DNA from: Pseudomonas sp. Fl4BN1
Lineage (GTDB): Bacteria > Pseudomonadota > Gammaproteobacteria > Pseudomonadales > Pseudomonadaceae
Reading direction: 5' to 3'
Assembly (NCBI RefSeq): GCF_009908285.1
Contig: NZ_JAAARM010000040.1
Location: forward strand, 1-50,929
DNA: 50,929 bases
Part shown: positions 33,284 to 43,300 of the stretch, one piece after another
Numbering within the stretch: position 1 is the stretch's first letter
Layout: each line of letters begins with the position of its first letter
Made by a program: the position numbers and the translations under genes
Notes under the pieces: model-generated
Databases searched by the model: none
Told to the model about the DNA's origin: nothing
Seen by the model: the letters and a program-made list of their open reading frames with translations, nothing else

Positions 33284-34675
33284 ATGACCCGCGTTTCCAG
33301 CCATACCCATGCCTTGTCGATCAACCCTGCCACTGGCGAGCAGATCGGCGCCTACCCCTATGAGTCCGACAGCGCACTGGATGCCGCCCTGGGCCGCGCC
33401 ACAGAAGGCTTCGCCCAATGGAAACGCCAGAGCCCTGGCGCCCGTGCCGCGCTGCTCAAGGCCCTGGCCCAGGCCCTGCGCGACAACAGCGAAGGCATGG
33501 CGCGGATGATCACCCAGGAGATGGGCAAGCCGGTGCCCCAGGCCCGCGGCGAGATCGAGAAATGCGCCCAGCTGTGCCTGTGGTACGCCGAACATGGCCC
33601 GGCCATGCTCGCCCCTGAAGCGACCCTGGTAGAGCACGACAAGGCGCGTATCGAGTACCGCCCCCTGGGCCCGATCCTCGCGGTAATGCCGTGGAACTTC
33701 CCGATCTGGCAGGTGCTGCGCGGCGCGGTACCGGCGCTGATCGCCGGCAACACCTATGTGCTCAAGCACGCACCGAATGTGATGGGCAGCGCCTACCTGC
33801 TGTTGGAAGCGTTCAAGCAGGCCGGCTTCCCGGCGGGCGTATTCGAGCTGATCAACGTCACCCCGGACGGCGTGTCCCGGGCCATCGTCGACCGTCGCAT
33901 CGCCGCCGTGACCCTGACCGGCAGCGTGCGTGCCGGCATGGCCATCGGCGCCCAGGCCGGCGCGGCGCTAAAGAAATGCGTGCTGGAGTTGGGCGGTTCC
34001 GATCCGTTCATCGTGCTCAACGACGCCGACCTCGACGAAGCGGTGAAAGCCGCGGTCATCGGCCGCTACCAGAACACCGGCCAGGTCTGCGCCGCGGCCA
34101 AGCGCCTGATCATCGAACAAGGGGTGGTTGAGCAATTCACCCGCAAGTTCGTCGAGGCCACCCGCGCCCTGGTAATCGGCGACCCACTGGCCAACGACAC
34201 CTACATCGGCCCCATGGCCCGCTTCGACCTGCGCGACGAACTGCACCAGCAAGTGCAAGCGACCCTGGCCGAAGGTGCAAGCCTGCTGCTGGGCGGACAC
34301 AAGGCCGAAGGCGCCGGCAACTACTACCCGCCGACGGTGCTGGCAGGCGTCACCGACCAGATGACCTCGTTCAAGCAGGAGCTGTTTGGCCCGGTAGCCT
34401 CGATCATCACCGCCCGCGACGCCCGGCACGCCCTGGCCCTGGCCAACGACAGCGAGTTCGGCCTGACCGCGACGATCTACACTCGCGACCTGGAACTGGC
34501 CCGGCAACTCACCGACGAGCTGGAGACCGGTGGCGTGTTCATCAACGGCTACAGCGCCAGCGACCCGCGCGTGACCTTTGGTGGGGTGAAGAAAAGCGGT
34601 TTTGGTCGCGAACTGTCGCACTTCGGCGTGCGCGAGTTCTGCAACGCCCAGACGGTGTGGCTGGATCGGCGTTAA
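33284..34675 (+). CDS. sad: NAD(P)-dependent succinate semialdehyde dehydrogenase Sad
   Basis: A 463-residue aldehyde dehydrogenase. It oxidises succinate semialdehyde to succinate at the end of putrescine/GABA breakdown. Catalytic Glu235 (LELGGSDPF) and Cys269 (TGQVCAAAKR) are present. The segments NPATGEQ, RYQNTGQVCAAAKR and FGGVKKSGFGRELSHFG match E. coli Sad (YneI) almost residue for residue, and the divergent ptrR strengthens the assignment. ATG 33284 follows GCAGGACGGTGCC; the frame is open 29 codons upstream. A hairpin terminator follows. Confidence 0.92.
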   Translation: MTRVSSHTHALSINPATGEQIGAYPYESDSALDAALGRATEGFAQWKRQSPGARAALLKALAQALRDNSEGMARMITQEMGKPVPQARGEIEKCAQLCLWYAEHGPAMLAPEATLVEHDKARIEYRPLGPILAVMPWNFPIWQVLRGAVPALIAGNTYVLKHAPNVMGSAYLLLEAFKQAGFPAGVFELINVTPDGVSRAIVDRRIAAVTLTGSVRAGMAIGAQAGAALKKCVLELGGSDPFIVLNDADLDEAVKAAVIGRYQNTGQVCAAAKRLIIEQGVVEQFTRKFVEATRALVIGDPLANDTYIGPMARFDLRDELHQQVQATLAEGASLLLGGHKAEGAGNYYPPTVLAGVTDQMTSFKQELFGPVASIITARDARHALALANDSEFGLTATIYTRDLELARQLTDELETGGVFINGYSASDPRVTFGGVKKSGFGRELSHFGVREFCNAQTVWLDRR

Positions 34676-34714
34676 TCGCGAAACAAACCCGGGCGCCTGA
34701 GTGCCGGGGTCAAA

Positions 34715-34739
34715 AAACGGACCTGCAACAGGTCCGTTT
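34715..34739. terminator. Bidirectional intrinsic terminator after sad
   Basis: A perfect 11-bp stem, AAACGGACCTG / CAGGTCCGTTT, with loop CAA. A run of A precedes it (34712-34717), giving a U-run for minus-strand transcripts, and TTTCTATTT follows for plus-strand transcripts. It lies between the convergent sad and hydrolase genes. Confidence 0.85.
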
Positions 34740-34783
34740 CTATTTGCCAAACATCGGCGTGCCTGACCCGGAAGGAATCGATC

Positions 34784-36436
34784 TCAGATCGTGTCCATCA
34801 CGAAGTACACCAACACCGCCGCAACCATCACCCGTCCTTCATGGTGATGGGCAATGCCCGACCACGCCAGGCAACCCAACACGACACTGCCCAGCGCCAG
34901 GACCGAGGCAAACACCTGCATCTTGAACTTGAACGGGGCCGACGGCTGTTGACACCAGTCAGCCTCTGGCGGATCAGGCATCAACGGCGTTTCGGTTGTT
35001 TCGGCGAGCACATAGTCGATGATTTTCGGTTGATTCGGCCGTTGCAGCGGCTTGCCATGGTCCCCCTTGAACCAACGGGTCTGCGTACTGAAAGCGCAGC
35101 CATCCAGATCATCAAAACCATCGACGCCGCCAGTGCCCACGTCGTGAAAACCGATCCGATGCAAGCCACGGCATAACCCGCCCACGGGCCAATCCTCGGA
35201 GCTGCATTGGTTCACCAGCGTGCCAACTCGGCGCGCGAGCATGTCCTTCCAGGGAAACTCTCGAGGCAGAACGCTACCTGCCAGGTACACCCGATCAAAC
35301 ATCAGGGACGACACCTGAAGCAGGCTGGTGCCAAGAATGTAGGTGCCATTGCTGTGGCCGATAAAACGGAACTTCACATCCGGATTACGCGCCACATGGT
35401 AGCTGTAGCGATCGAGAAACCAGGGAAGGTTGCTGCGACGCACCCAGGGCAAGGCAAACTTGATCGCGGAAAACCAGCCATAGGTGGAACGGTCCACCAG
35501 CACCGGCGGCTCCGCACCCTGTTGGCCGGTGCCACTGCTCTTGCATTGTTGCTCGATGGCCTCGGCGATATCGGTGACCCATCCCGAATTACCGTCACGG
35601 ATACCGTGCAGCACAAACACCACCAGCCTGGGTCCGGTGACGGCCAGCTCCTGGGCCTTCTCGGGTTCGCGCTCCTGGGGGTCCGGGTCCTGGAACACTT
35701 GCAGTATCCGGGCAAACCCGGCCGTACCAGGAGCCGCAGCCGGATCGAAGAGATTGCTGTGGTCGGCCCCCTCGATAGTGACCGTGTAGGAATTGGCGAA
35801 CGCCTCGGTATCACGTACATCCTCACGGGCCACCACGCCGTCGATATCACCGAGAAACTGCACGACAAAGGGCCGATGTTCATCGTCACGTTCATGGAAA
35901 TGGCGCATCCAGGCCAAGCGCAGGTCGGTGACAAAAAACGAGCCTTTTTCCAACTCCAGGAGCCAGCCCAGGGCAAACCAGGAAGGAGGCTTGAGCATTA
36001 GCCATTGCAGGGAGATGAGTTTCATCAGCGCCAGGCTCAACGCCCAGGAGGTGGTGGCGTAAGGTCGAAAGCCCCGGTTGATGGACGCGAACAACAGCAC
36101 CGACTCGACCTTGTGCCACCAGTCTCGCCGCTGCGGGTGATCCGGGTAGGCACCCGCGGCCAGCAGATAAGTGTCGCGGATGATCATGCCGCCGGCGCTG
36201 TGCCCGACCAGGATGATTCGGCTGCGCTCCTTGGCCAGGTGATCGATTTTCTCCAGCAATTGGCAGCTAAGCGTCCGGACCTGGGCGGCGCGAAAGACGT
36301 TCTTCAGTCCACGCGTATCGTGATGATGCCAGTCGCCGGTTATCCCCTGCTCACGCAGCCTGGCTTCAAGCCGCTTCCAGGCGCCCGCGTGATTGCCTAG
36401 GCCACCGACCACAATGATGAGCGGTTCGTCGCGCAT
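34784..36436 (-). CDS. Tandem double alpha/beta-hydrolase with C-terminal membrane anchor
   Basis: A 550-residue protein made of two alpha/beta-hydrolase units. Unit 1 (about 1-245) has nucleophile elbow GHSAGG with Ser80 and a late His226 (EGADHSNLF). Unit 2 (about 268-475) begins RLVVFVLHGIRDGNSGW, has GHSNGT with Ser362 and a candidate His460 (KGDHGKPL). Two hydrophobic helices end the chain (about 507-548). Both units keep the visible Ser and His of a serine hydrolase, so both may act on lipids or esters at the membrane. ATG 36436 follows CAGGGAGGTGCTCC. No family name can be given for the double form. Confidence 0.75.
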   Translation of the reverse strand: MRDEPLIIVVGGLGNHAGAWKRLEARLREQGITGDWHHHDTRGLKNVFRAAQVRTLSCQLLEKIDHLAKERSRIILVGHSAGGMIIRDTYLLAAGAYPDHPQRRDWWHKVESVLLFASINRGFRPYATTSWALSLALMKLISLQWLMLKPPSWFALGWLLELEKGSFFVTDLRLAWMRHFHERDDEHRPFVVQFLGDIDGVVAREDVRDTEAFANSYTVTIEGADHSNLFDPAAAPGTAGFARILQVFQDPDPQEREPEKAQELAVTGPRLVVFVLHGIRDGNSGWVTDIAEAIEQQCKSSGTGQQGAEPPVLVDRSTYGWFSAIKFALPWVRRSNLPWFLDRYSYHVARNPDVKFRFIGHSNGTYILGTSLLQVSSLMFDRVYLAGSVLPREFPWKDMLARRVGTLVNQCSSEDWPVGGLCRGLHRIGFHDVGTGGVDGFDDLDGCAFSTQTRWFKGDHGKPLQRPNQPKIIDYVLAETTETPLMPDPPEADWCQQPSAPFKFKMQVFASVLALGSVVLGCLAWSGIAHHHEGRVMVAAVLVYFVMDTI

Positions 36437-36687
36437 GGAGCACCTCCCTGTGAGTTGAGTCGCGAGGCCATTTTGCAGTGCCAGGATCGCGACGTCACCT
36501 CGACAAGAGACTCCTGAAACGGCCTGACCAATTCATTTCATCGCCCTACCGAGAAAGGGACTACCTCATTACTGGAAAACATGTAGCACGCACCAGACAC
36601 GCACCTTTTACTTTTCAGAGTTTTCCTAAAGAAATCCACGGAGTGACATTCATATGATGTTTCTTTTGCCACGATCAGAGGTTATGC

Positions 36688-36936
36688 ATGCACGCCCCCG
36701 TTCAGAAGTTCATTGTTCGTCTCCCGGATGATCTTCACTCACAAGTCAAAAGCATCGCCAAAGAACAGAACCGCAGCATGAACCATGAAATCGTCAATCG
36801 CCTGGAAAAGTCCCTGGTCGACGACGAGTCCCGTGACCTGTCTGAAAAGATCGTGGCCCTGCTGCTGCAAAAGGTCGAGTCACTGGAACAGCAACTCGAA
36901 TGCCTGCAACCCAAAAACCAGGAGGCTGACCTGTAG
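36688..36936 (+). CDS. Arc-like ribbon-helix-helix DNA-binding protein
   Basis: An 82-residue protein. Residues 6-45 form an Arc/MetJ-type unit: strand KFIVRLPDDLHSQVKSIA, then NRSMNHEIVNRLEKSL, matching the phage P22 Arc pattern. The C-terminal half is a predicted coiled coil (LSEKIVALLLQKVESLEQQL), longer than Arc itself and probably used for oligomer formation. ATG 36688 follows AGAGGTT. The nearest downstream gene is a TonB receptor 278 bp away; no toxin gene is adjacent, so this is not an obvious antitoxin. Confidence 0.82.
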   Translation: MHAPVQKFIVRLPDDLHSQVKSIAKEQNRSMNHEIVNRLEKSLVDDESRDLSEKIVALLLQKVESLEQQLECLQPKNQEADL

Positions 36937-37214
36937 TACGGTCCCCCCTCTGCCGGCCCCTGCCGCATCGCCTCCCACACCTGAGCCATTGCTCCCCGAC
37001 AACCTCGCCTCCTCCTTCGTCTTTACCGCTGCGCCACAGCTTGTATGATGGCGCCTGGCAAAAAACACCCACGCCCGCCCACTGCCATCTACAGGCCTGA
37101 CCCCCTCAGGACTACCCTGCGGTTCCCCGACGCACGTGCAGGTTGCCCATCGCCAGCCCCAGGAGCCCGACCCAGGTTTTTGCCAACCGGCAGGGTCGCC
37201 CTCAAGGAATGTTC

Positions 37215-39395
37215 ATGAACCGGATTTACCCGTCCTCCCGCCTGCAAGCCTGCAGCACCGCCTTGACCTTCAATCGCCTGAGCCTTGGCCTGCTGCTGGC
37301 CAGCAGCGCATCCGCGGCCAATGCCGCAAGCACCGAATTGCCCACCCAGACCGTGACCGGCGAAGGGCAGTCCGGCTACCAGGCACAGACGGCCTCGGTG
37401 GGCAGCTTCGAAGAAGCGCCGCTGCTCGATACCCCGGCCTCCATCAGCGTGTTCAACGAAGCGTTGATCAAGGACCAGCAGGCACGGCTGCTCAGCGAGG
37501 TGCTGCGCAATGATGCCTCGGTGGGCCAGAGTTATGCGCCGGTGGGCTACTACGAAAACTTCATGCTGCGCGGCTTCTCGCTAAATGCCGCCAACAGCTA
37601 CCGGATCAATGGCCGGAGCATTGCCGGGGAGCAGAACGTCGGCCTGGAAAACAAGGAACGGGTGGAAGTGCTCAAGGGCCTGTCCGGCCTGGAGAGCGGC
37701 ATCAGCGAACCGGGTGGGCTGATCAACTACGTGACCAAGCGCCCGACCGATGTGCGCTCGGTCACCCTGTCCACTGACGACCGTGGCAGCGGTTATGTCG
37801 CCACCGATGTCGGTGGCTGGTTCGGCAGCGAACAGCAGTTCGGCCTGCGGGCCAACCTGGCCCATGAAGACCTGCATTCCTATGTGGAACACACCAATGG
37901 CCAGCGCGACTTTGCCTCGCTGGCCTTTGACTGGAACATCAGCCCTGATGCGTTGCTGCAACTGGACGTGGAATATCAGACCAAGGAGCAGCGCTCGGCC
38001 CCGGGTTATCAACTGCTTGGCGGCAGCGCCCTGCCCCATCACGCCTCGCCGAAAAAGCTGCTGGGGCACCAGAGTGGTACCAAGCCGGTGAGCAGTGAGG
38101 CGCTGAACATCAGTGGCAACTTCGAGTACCGCTTCAACGATGACTGGAAAGGCAATCTCAGTGCATCACGTAGCCGGGTGGTGATTGATGATTACAGCTC
38201 GTTTGCGTGGGGCTGTTATGGCTGTGGTGGGCCCGCTCCGGAGAACGCCTTCGGACCCGATGGAACCTATGACATCTATGACTTCCGCAGCCCTGACGAT
38301 ACCCGGCGCAATGACGACGTTCAGGCAGTGCTCAATGGTCGTTTCCAGACCGGCCGCCTCGGGCATGAACTGAGCGTCGGAACCAGCGCGTTTCGGCGGG
38401 TGGTGGACAAGCGCGAGTCGATCAATGAATGGATCGGCAACGGTAATATCAACAGCGAGCCGGCGACTGTTGCCCGCTACGCTGGCCCACTCAAAGATTC
38501 CCATCGACGCCTCGACAGTCGCCAGTACGGCCTGTTCCTCAATGACCGGATCAGCTTCAACGAACAGTGGCAGACCGTGCTCGGCGGGCGCGAAGTGCGT
38601 CTCGATGAAGAGAGCTTCGACCAGGACGGCAATAGCGCCCGGCATACCCAGCGCTATGTGTTCCTGCCTCAAGCGGCGCTGATCTATAAACCCATGGCCA
38701 ATCTGTCGCTGTATACCCGTTACAGCAAGGGCCTGTCCCTGGGAGGCGAAGCGCCGTGGTTTGCCACCAACAAGGGTGCAATTCTCGAACCGAGTGTTTC
38801 GCGACAGATCGAGGCCGGCATCAAATACGACTGGCAACGCATGAGCTTCACCACCGCGCTGTTCCAGATGCGCCAGGCCAACCAGTACTCGCGCCCCAAT
38901 GCCGATGGCAAGTTCACCTACATCCAGCAAGGCCAGCAGAAAAACACCGGCCTGGAACTCTCGGCCAATGGCTGGGCCACCGAACGCCTGCAGATTGCCG
39001 CCAGCGTCGCCGCGATCCGCGCGCGGGTCAGCGGCACCGACACCCCGTCCTACGAAGGTCACCAGGCCCTCAACGTGCCCAAGCTGCGCGCCAGCCTGCA
39101 GGGCGACTACGCCCTGCCCGGGTTCGACGGCCTGGCGCTGCTGGGTGGCGTGCAATACAGCGCCCGCAAATACGCGGACCGCGTGGGTAATGTCGAGACC
39201 GGCGCCTATGCGGTGTTCAACATTGGTAGCCGCTACAGCACCCGTATCGACGGCTACGACACGGTGTTGCGCCTGACCGTGGACAACCTGTTCGACAAGC
39301 GCTACTGGCGCGATGTCGGCGAGTACCTGGGGGACGATTATCTGTTCCAGGGCCCGCCGTTGACGGCGCGGTTGAGTGCGTCGATCAACTTCTGA
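37215..39395 (+). CDS. TonB-dependent siderophore receptor (no signalling domain)
   Basis: A 726-residue outer-membrane receptor. The signal (about 1-38, ending ASAANA) leads directly to the plug (LLDTPASISVFNEALIKDQQ, NFMLRGFSLNAANSYRINGR, RVEVLKGLSGLESG, GGLINYVTKRP) and then the barrel, which ends LTARLSASINF with the usual terminal Phe. There is no STN domain, so it should not signal to a sigma factor. ATG 37215 is preferred: AGGA lies 6 bases upstream. An extracellular loop carries CYGCGG (near residue 334), a close Cys pair unusual for such barrels. Ligand unknown. Confidence 0.9.
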   Translation: MNRIYPSSRLQACSTALTFNRLSLGLLLASSASAANAASTELPTQTVTGEGQSGYQAQTASVGSFEEAPLLDTPASISVFNEALIKDQQARLLSEVLRNDASVGQSYAPVGYYENFMLRGFSLNAANSYRINGRSIAGEQNVGLENKERVEVLKGLSGLESGISEPGGLINYVTKRPTDVRSVTLSTDDRGSGYVATDVGGWFGSEQQFGLRANLAHEDLHSYVEHTNGQRDFASLAFDWNISPDALLQLDVEYQTKEQRSAPGYQLLGGSALPHHASPKKLLGHQSGTKPVSSEALNISGNFEYRFNDDWKGNLSASRSRVVIDDYSSFAWGCYGCGGPAPENAFGPDGTYDIYDFRSPDDTRRNDDVQAVLNGRFQTGRLGHELSVGTSAFRRVVDKRESINEWIGNGNINSEPATVARYAGPLKDSHRRLDSRQYGLFLNDRISFNEQWQTVLGGREVRLDEESFDQDGNSARHTQRYVFLPQAALIYKPMANLSLYTRYSKGLSLGGEAPWFATNKGAILEPSVSRQIEAGIKYDWQRMSFTTALFQMRQANQYSRPNADGKFTYIQQGQQKNTGLELSANGWATERLQIAASVAAIRARVSGTDTPSYEGHQALNVPKLRASLQGDYALPGFDGLALLGGVQYSARKYADRVGNVETGAYAVFNIGSRYSTRIDGYDTVLRLTVDNLFDKRYWRDVGEYLGDDYLFQGPPLTARLSASINF

Positions 39396-39735
39396 TGCCC
39401 GCTAGCGGTCCTGGACTTCAAGCAGTCGGGCTACCAGGCCGATTGCTTGATCGCATACTTGGGCGCTTTGGCGGCCATTGAGCAAGTCTTGGTGACACGC
39501 CAGCAACATGAATGCACCAAGGGCACAGCCTCGCGGCGTTGATCCCTGGCATTCGGGGTGACGCACGCCTTACTGCAAGGCAACGCAGCACAACGCCCAC
39601 GGTCTTCATTGCGCTGCCCCCGGGCAACTTGCAGTTGCTCAGGCGGCTACGCAACGGCTCCCCCTCTGCCAGCACCTGCTACATATCCACCCGATGCTTC
39701 GGACAACCCGACGCCGCAAGCGCCGAGTGCTTACG
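39396..39735. other. 340-bp gap with a possible gene remnant on the minus strand
   Basis: No complete gene is seen. On the minus strand a frame ends at TAG 39402-39404 and reads CALGAFMLLACHQDLLNGRQ, then SAQVCDQAIGLVARLLEVQD, which has helical, protein-like composition. It is open for only 54 codons before a stop, and the upstream part of a possible gene seems to be in another frame. It may be a frameshifted small gene. Confidence 0.3.
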
Positions 39736-40176
39736 TCAAGAGGGCTGTCGATCAATGTCACGCCGAAGAACCACGGCGGTGGTGATGTCTTCAACGGTTT
39801 CGTGACTCGCGACCAAATCTCTCACTCGATTCAGATCGTCAATAGTCCGGGCTTCGACCTCAATCACCAGATCAAGCTGGCCACTTACCGAGGAGACACG
39901 TCGTACCTGCGAGTTTTGCGCCAGCAGGTCTAGCAGGCTCACTGCCGGTGTGCGCTTGAGGCTCACCAGAAGGATGGCGCGAATCACGTTGGCATCGATT
40001 TCGCCGATATCCGCTCGGTAGCCTCTGATCACGCCATTGCGTTCAAGGTTGATCACTCGCTCGCTGGTAGCACTTCTGGAAAGGCCGATTCGCGCCGCCA
40101 ATGTCTTCAGTGCAACCCGCGCCTCTTTAGACAGAATTTCGAGTATTTCGCGATCTTTCACGTCCAAGTCGCGCAT
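39736..40176 (-). CDS. Lrp/AsnC-family transcriptional regulator
   Basis: A 146-residue regulator. The N-terminal helix-turn-helix is at 1-60 (DREILEILSKEARVALKTLA, ARIGLSRSATSERVINLE) and the C-terminal ligand-binding RAM domain follows (SGQLDLVIEVEARTIDDLNR). Such proteins form octamers that sense amino acids. It is divergent from the kinase-aminotransferase fusion, with 137 bp between starts, and two copies of a TGCCGG-type palindrome occupy that gap; a third lies before the importer. It most likely controls all of 40.3-46.6 kb and itself. Confidence 0.9.
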   Translation of the reverse strand: MRDLDVKDREILEILSKEARVALKTLAARIGLSRSATSERVINLERNGVIRGYRADIGEIDANVIRAILLVSLKRTPAVSLLDLLAQNSQVRRVSSVSGQLDLVIEVEARTIDDLNRVRDLVASHETVEDITTAVVLRRDIDRQPS

Positions 40177-40206
40177 CAGACCCCCTCAAGTTTGCTACTG
40201 AAATTA

Positions 40207-40226
40207 TGCCGGTCGATTCCGACAAT
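40207..40226. promoter_or_regulatory. Candidate Lrp-family operator, site 1
   Basis: TGCCGG-TCGATT-CCGACA followed by AT is an inverted repeat with one mismatch. It lies 31 bp upstream of the regulator start and 88 bp upstream of the fusion gene. It matches site 3 before the importer at 16 of 20 bases. Confidence 0.6.
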
Positions 40227-40227
40227 A

Positions 40228-40247
40228 TGCCGGCTAACGCCGACCGT
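40228..40247. promoter_or_regulatory. Candidate Lrp-family operator, site 2
   Basis: TGCCGG-CTAACG-CCGACC is a degenerate second copy beginning exactly 21 bp after site 1, two helical turns, so dimers bound to both would face the same side of the DNA. Confidence 0.55.
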
Positions 40248-40313
40248 ATACCTACTGTCATCCAGGATTTCGCATGCCAAGCTATCTGAAAAATCGCCTG
40301 GAAAATAATAACT

Positions 40314-43300
40314 ATGACAAATCTTTCCCATCCTGTGCCCCAGTTCTCGACAGGGGATGCCGAAAAGCTCGGTGAGCAGCTTTTCAACGTAATCGGCACG
40401 GCCACGCCACTGGATGGCGAGCGCGACCGTAACTACCGGTTGAAGACCGGCACCGATGCGGAGTGGATTCTGAAAGTCGTCAATTCGACTGAGCCGCGGG
40501 TTGAAAGCGAGTTTCAAGCGGCGATTCTCAGCCACCTGGCGAGTAACAATCCCGAACTTGCCGTGCCCTTTCTGAAGAAAAGCCTTGCAGGTGATTTCCT
40601 CGCCTCGGCGCTAGCGCCCTCCGGTGAAACCCATGCGGTGCGCTTGGTCGGCTGGCTGCATGGCACACCGCTGGCCGAGGTCGATCGCACGTTCGAATTG
40701 ATGCGCAGCCTTGGCCAAGCGTTCGGTGACATTGATCGGGCACTCCAGGGTTTCATGCACCCGGGAGCGGTACGTGACCTGGACTGGGATTTGCGGCATG
40801 CCGCGCGCTCGCGCTCACGCCTGCACTTCGTCAAAGACCCTGGCAAAAGAGCAATCCTGCAGCGTTTCATGGATGGCTTCGAAAAAAACGTGCAGCCGAA
40901 ACTTTCCCGTCTGCGTGCACAGATCATTCACAACGACGGCAATGACTGGAACATCCTCGTCGACTCCCAGGATCATCGGAAAGTCTCAGGCATCATTGAT
41001 TTTGGCGATGCCGTGCATACGATCCTGATTGCCGAAGTCGCCATCACCTGCGCCTATTCCATTCTCGACATGGAAGATCCGATTGGCGCCGCCGCCGCTC
41101 TGGCTGCCGGTTTCCATGAAAAATATCCTCTGCAGCCGGAGGAGCTTGATGTGCTGTTCAACCTGATTGCGATGCGCCTGGTCACCAGCGTCACGTTGTC
41201 TGCATCGCGCTATGCACAGACCGAAGACAATCCCTACCTGGCCATCAGTGAAGCGCCGGCCTGGCGCCTGCTGGAGAAGATGGACCGCATGAACCCGCGA
41301 CTGGCGACGGCGATCCTGCGCAAAGCCTGCGGTTTTGACGCGATCGAAGGCGCCGGAGCAGTCCGGCGCTGGGTGGCCGAGCACCACCGGTCCTTTGCGC
41401 AGATCGTGCGTCCTTCTGCGGCGACCATGAGCAAGATGATCGCGCCGTTCGGCGATGCCTCCCATGTAATGACCATCGCTTCAGCCGAGCAGCGCCCAGT
41501 GCAAGCGAGCAAATGGTGGAATGAGTTTGCAGCTGAGCACAACGTAAAGCTCGGCATCGGGCCATGGGGCGAGGCAAGAACCATCTACACCGACAGCGCA
41601 TTCGAATCGCGATTCATCGAAGGACAGCGCCGGGTTCTTCACGTCGGCGTTGACTTGATCATGCCCGCTGGAACGCCGCTTTATACCCCGGTTGCCGGTG
41701 TAGTGCGCAGTGTCGAAGTCGAGCGCGAGCCACTGGGTTATGGCGGTTTGATCATGCTTGAGCATGCGCCTGAAGGTTGCCCGCCATTCCTGACCTTGTG
41801 GGGTCACATGGCTCACGAAGCACTGGCACGCCTCAAGCCCGGCGACCGCCTGGAGGCTGGCGCGCTGGTGGGCTACATGGGGACGGATAAAGAAAACGGC
41901 GGATGGATCCCGCATCTGCATTTGCAGATGTCGACTGACACCGAGTTGAAGGCGAACGAGTTCATCGGCGTAGGTGAAGTGGCCTATTTTCAGGTCTGGG
42001 CCGACTTGTTCCCCGACGCATCAGCCCTCGCCGGCATTCCTCCAGAAACCTACAGCCAGGAGGGGCGCACCAAAGCAGAGATCGTGGCGAAGCGTAAAGA
42101 GCTGTTGCTGCCAAACCTGTCGATTTCCTACTCGGACCCGATCAAATTCGTTCGCGGTGACGGGGTCTGGCTGATCGACAACTTTGGTAGGGCCTACCTG
42201 GACTGCTTCAATAACGTGTGCCACCTCGGCCACTGCCATCCCGATGTGGTGGAGGCGCTTTCGCGGCAAGCAGCACGCCTGAATACCAACACCCGTTACC
42301 TCCACGACAATATTGTCGAATATGCCGAACGGCTCACCGCTACGTTGCCGGAAGGTTTGGCGGTAGCGTCCTTCGGCTGCTCAGGCAGTGAAGCCAATAG
42401 CCTGATGCTGCGCATGGCGCGCAACCACACGGGGCGTAACGACGCCATCGTGCTGGATTGGGCTTACCACGGCACCACCCAGGAACTGATTGACCTCAGC
42501 CCTTACAAATACAAGCGCAAGGCCGGTAAAGGGCGTGCAGAACACGTGTTTGAGGCGGTCGTCCCGGATGCTTACCGTGCGCCTGAAGACTGGTCGTTCG
42601 AGGAGCTTGGCAAGCGTTATGCCGAAAGCGTGGCGGAGCAGATCGAGAGCATGCGCAAGCAAGGCAGGTCTCCAGCTTTGTTTTTGGCGGAGTCCATTCC
42701 CAGTGTCGCCGGGCAACTGTTCTTCCCCCAAAACTACTTGAAAGAAGTCTATGCCATGGTGCGTGCAGAGGGCGGTCTGTGCCTGGCGGACGAAGTCCAG
42801 GTCGGCTTTGGCCGTGTCGGTAGCCACTGGTGGGCGTTTGAAACCCAGGGGGTGGTTCCCGATGCAGTGTCCATGGGCAAACCCATTGGCAATGGCCATC
42901 CCCTGTCAGCGGTGGTGACCAGCCGTGAGCTCGCAGACAGCTTCAACAACGGCATGGAGTACTTCAATACCTTTGCCGGCAGCCCGGTTTCATGCGCTGT
43001 CGGGTTGTCCGTACTGGATGTGATCGAGCGCGACAACCTGAAACTCAACGCCCTGACCGTGGGTAACTATCTGCTCGACGGTTTGCGCAAGCTGCAGCAG
43101 CGCTACGATGCAATCGGTGATGTGCGTGGGCTCGGTCTGTTCCTTGGGATCGAACTGGTTACTGATCGCCAAACGAAAATCCCAGCCACAGGCTTGGCCA
43201 AGAAAGTCGCCGACGGTGCCAGGGAGCGAGGCATTTTGATCGGCACTGAAGGCCCCCATGACAATGTTCTAAAAATGCGCCCTTCGATGATTTTCAGTAA

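Noticed and set aside
36688..36936. Arc-like protein as the antitoxin of a toxin-antitoxin pair
   Set aside because: No small toxin-like frame overlaps or adjoins it on the same strand; the next genes are a divergent hydrolase and a distant receptor.
36937..37214. Possible cobalamin-type riboswitch before the second TonB receptor
   Set aside because: The stretch has short C-rich and hairpin-like pieces but no recognisable B12-box (GCCACTG with the proper context) or multi-stem core.
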